5,126 nucleotides of DNA, taken from contig JAAXHR010000466.1 in assembly GCA_012270805.1 (NCBI GenBank), forward strand, positions 2,873 through 7,998, written 5' to 3'. Shown here piece after piece: positions 4,327-5,126 of the stretch; positions within the stretch are counted from its first letter, which is position 1; each line of letters begins with the position of its first letter. Below the pieces are notes generated by a model that was given only the letters and a program-made list of their open reading frames with translations, was not told the DNA's origin and searched no databases. The stretch is from Dehalococcoidia bacterium. Its GTDB lineage: Bacteria; Chloroflexota; Dehalococcoidia; Lucifugimonadales; Lucifugimonadaceae. The position numbers were made by a program, and so were the translations under genes.

Positions 4327-5126
4327 TTACTTACTGGATTTTAGTGCTTCGTTTAGATTGCCCGACCTTAGTCCCTTGGGATCAATCTCGACGCGCCGGT
4401 ACCCGGCCGCGATGATCCCGGAATCGGCCTGCGAACGCATCGAAGTTTCGTTGTAGATCGGCAACATGTCTAAAGGCAACTCGATGCGGGCCGTTTCGCC
4501 GTAGTGCCGTACTCTGCATTCCAGGAATCCTAGACTGCGGAGATGTTTCTCAGCCTTCGAAATCATCCTAAGCGTATCGATCGTGACATGAGTGCCGTAC
4601 GGAATGCGCGATGACAAACATGGTTGCGCTGGTTTATCCCAATTCGGCAAGCCGGCTTGGAGTGCGAGTGCGCGGACTTCTTGTTTGCCGATGCCAACTT
4701 CCACAAGGGGAGATCGCACCGAGAAGTCCTTTGCCGCCTTCATTCCGGGGCGATAATCTCCGAGGTCGTCCCGGTTCGCGCCGTTGGCGATGACGTTGTA
4801 TCCCGCTGATTTCGTCAGTTGGCCGAGACGCTCGTACAACTCGGACTTGCAGAAAAAACAACGTGCTCCGTCGTTCCGCAAGTAGCGCTCGTCTTCCATC
4901 TCCGAAGTCGCGATGGTCCGAAAGTTCCAGCCGCGGTCTAGCGCCAGTCGTTGTGCGTCCTCGAGTTCGTACTCCGCTAGGCTGTCTGAAACTGCGGTCA
5001 CGATCAACGCGTTGCCGGGGCCTAGGACATCGTGGGAGATCTGACTGACCAGCGCAGAATCAACACCGCCAGAGTAGGCCACGATGACCGAACCGAAAGA
5101 TTCGATAGTTTCGCGTAGCAACCGAG
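4327..5126 (-). CDS. larE: LarE, ATP-dependent sulfur transferase of NPN cofactor synthesis (5' end cut)
   Basis: LarE adenylates the carboxylate groups of the LarB product and replaces them with thiocarboxylates, supplying the sulfur ligands of the nickel-pincer nucleotide. Numbering from the TTG at 5121, the PP-loop pyrophosphatase motif SGGVDS is at 17-22, the YRPGMKAA substrate region at 123-130, and PCLSSRIPYG at 167-176 carries Cys168, equivalent to the sacrificial Cys176 of the L. plantarum enzyme. A CFFC pair (Cys88, Cys91) is also present; together these resemble the three-cysteine, [4Fe-4S]-binding LarE type, which could act without being consumed (inference from family knowledge). 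The C-terminal FRSG-like motif appears as LRSGNLNEAL. The frame stays open to the window edge and family members have several more N-terminal residues, so the true start is probably beyond 5126 and the TTG is not reliable. It lies 55 nt upstream of larC. Confidence 0.94.
   Translation of the reverse strand, partial: RLLRETIESFGSVIVAYSGGVDSALVSQISHDVLGPGNALIVTAVSDSLAEYELEDAQRLALDRGWNFRTIATSEMEDERYLRNDGARCFFCKSELYERLGQLTKSAGYNVIANGANRDDLGDYRPGMKAAKDFSVRSPLVEVGIGKQEVRALALQAGLPNWDKPAQPCLSSRIPYGTHVTIDTLRMISKAEKHLRSLGFLECRVRHYGETARIELPLDMLPIYNETSMRSQADSGIIAAGYRRVEIDPKGLRSGNLNEALKSSK

Noticed and set aside
5119..5121. TTG at 5121 as the true larE start
   Set aside because: Family members carry more residues before the PP-loop strand and the frame is open to the window edge, so the gene is treated as truncated.

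Overview
All protein and tRNA genes in this window lie on the minus strand, so the biological order runs from position 5126 down to 1. The organism is a bacterium of intermediate base composition (about half G+C by eye). The tuf, rpmG, secE and nusG genes are ordinary housekeeping genes. EF-Tu and SecE look closest to Chloroflexota-type sequences (Dehalococcoidia/SAR202-like) from memory of those families; this placement is tentative and an actinobacterial relative is not excluded. All three tRNA genes encode their own CCA end.

Region A (5126 to 2420) is a nickel-pincer-cofactor (Lar) operon segment. It holds larE (5' end cut by the window edge), a full-length unsplit larC, and a small P-loop nucleotide kinase-like gene that overlaps the end of larC by 20 nt if its ATG is used. 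LarE donates sulfur and LarC inserts nickel into the NPN cofactor used by LarA-type racemases and epimerases. larA and larB are not in the window. The kinase belongs to the FlaR/'DNA topology modulation' type by motif pattern and has an unusually short Walker A loop.

Region B (2419 to 1827) is a tRNA cluster in the order Thr(UGU), Tyr(GUA), Thr(GGU), leading into tuf. It starts with a good sigma-70-type promoter (TTGAAC, 17 bp, TAACAT). This matches the E. coli thrU-tyrU-glyT-thrT-tufB arrangement with glyT absent. A perfect hairpin plus T-run facing the opposite way sits exactly where the tRNA transcript should begin. The Thr(UGU) tRNA has an extra base in its T-stem.

Region C (1826 to 1) is tuf (EF-Tu), rpmG (ribosomal protein L33, with an unusual CxC zinc half-site), secE (translocase subunit) and the first 25 codons of nusG. 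This is the usual lead-in to the rplKAJL-rpoBC cluster. The tRNAs decode for the ribosome, EF-Tu delivers aminoacyl-tRNA, L33 is part of the 50S subunit, SecE serves protein export and NusG couples transcription to translation.

No mobile element, CRISPR array or phage gene is visible. The items most worth following up are the kinase linked to the lar genes, the T-stem insertion in tRNA-Thr(UGU), the reverse-facing hairpin at the tRNA promoter and the L33 CxC motif.
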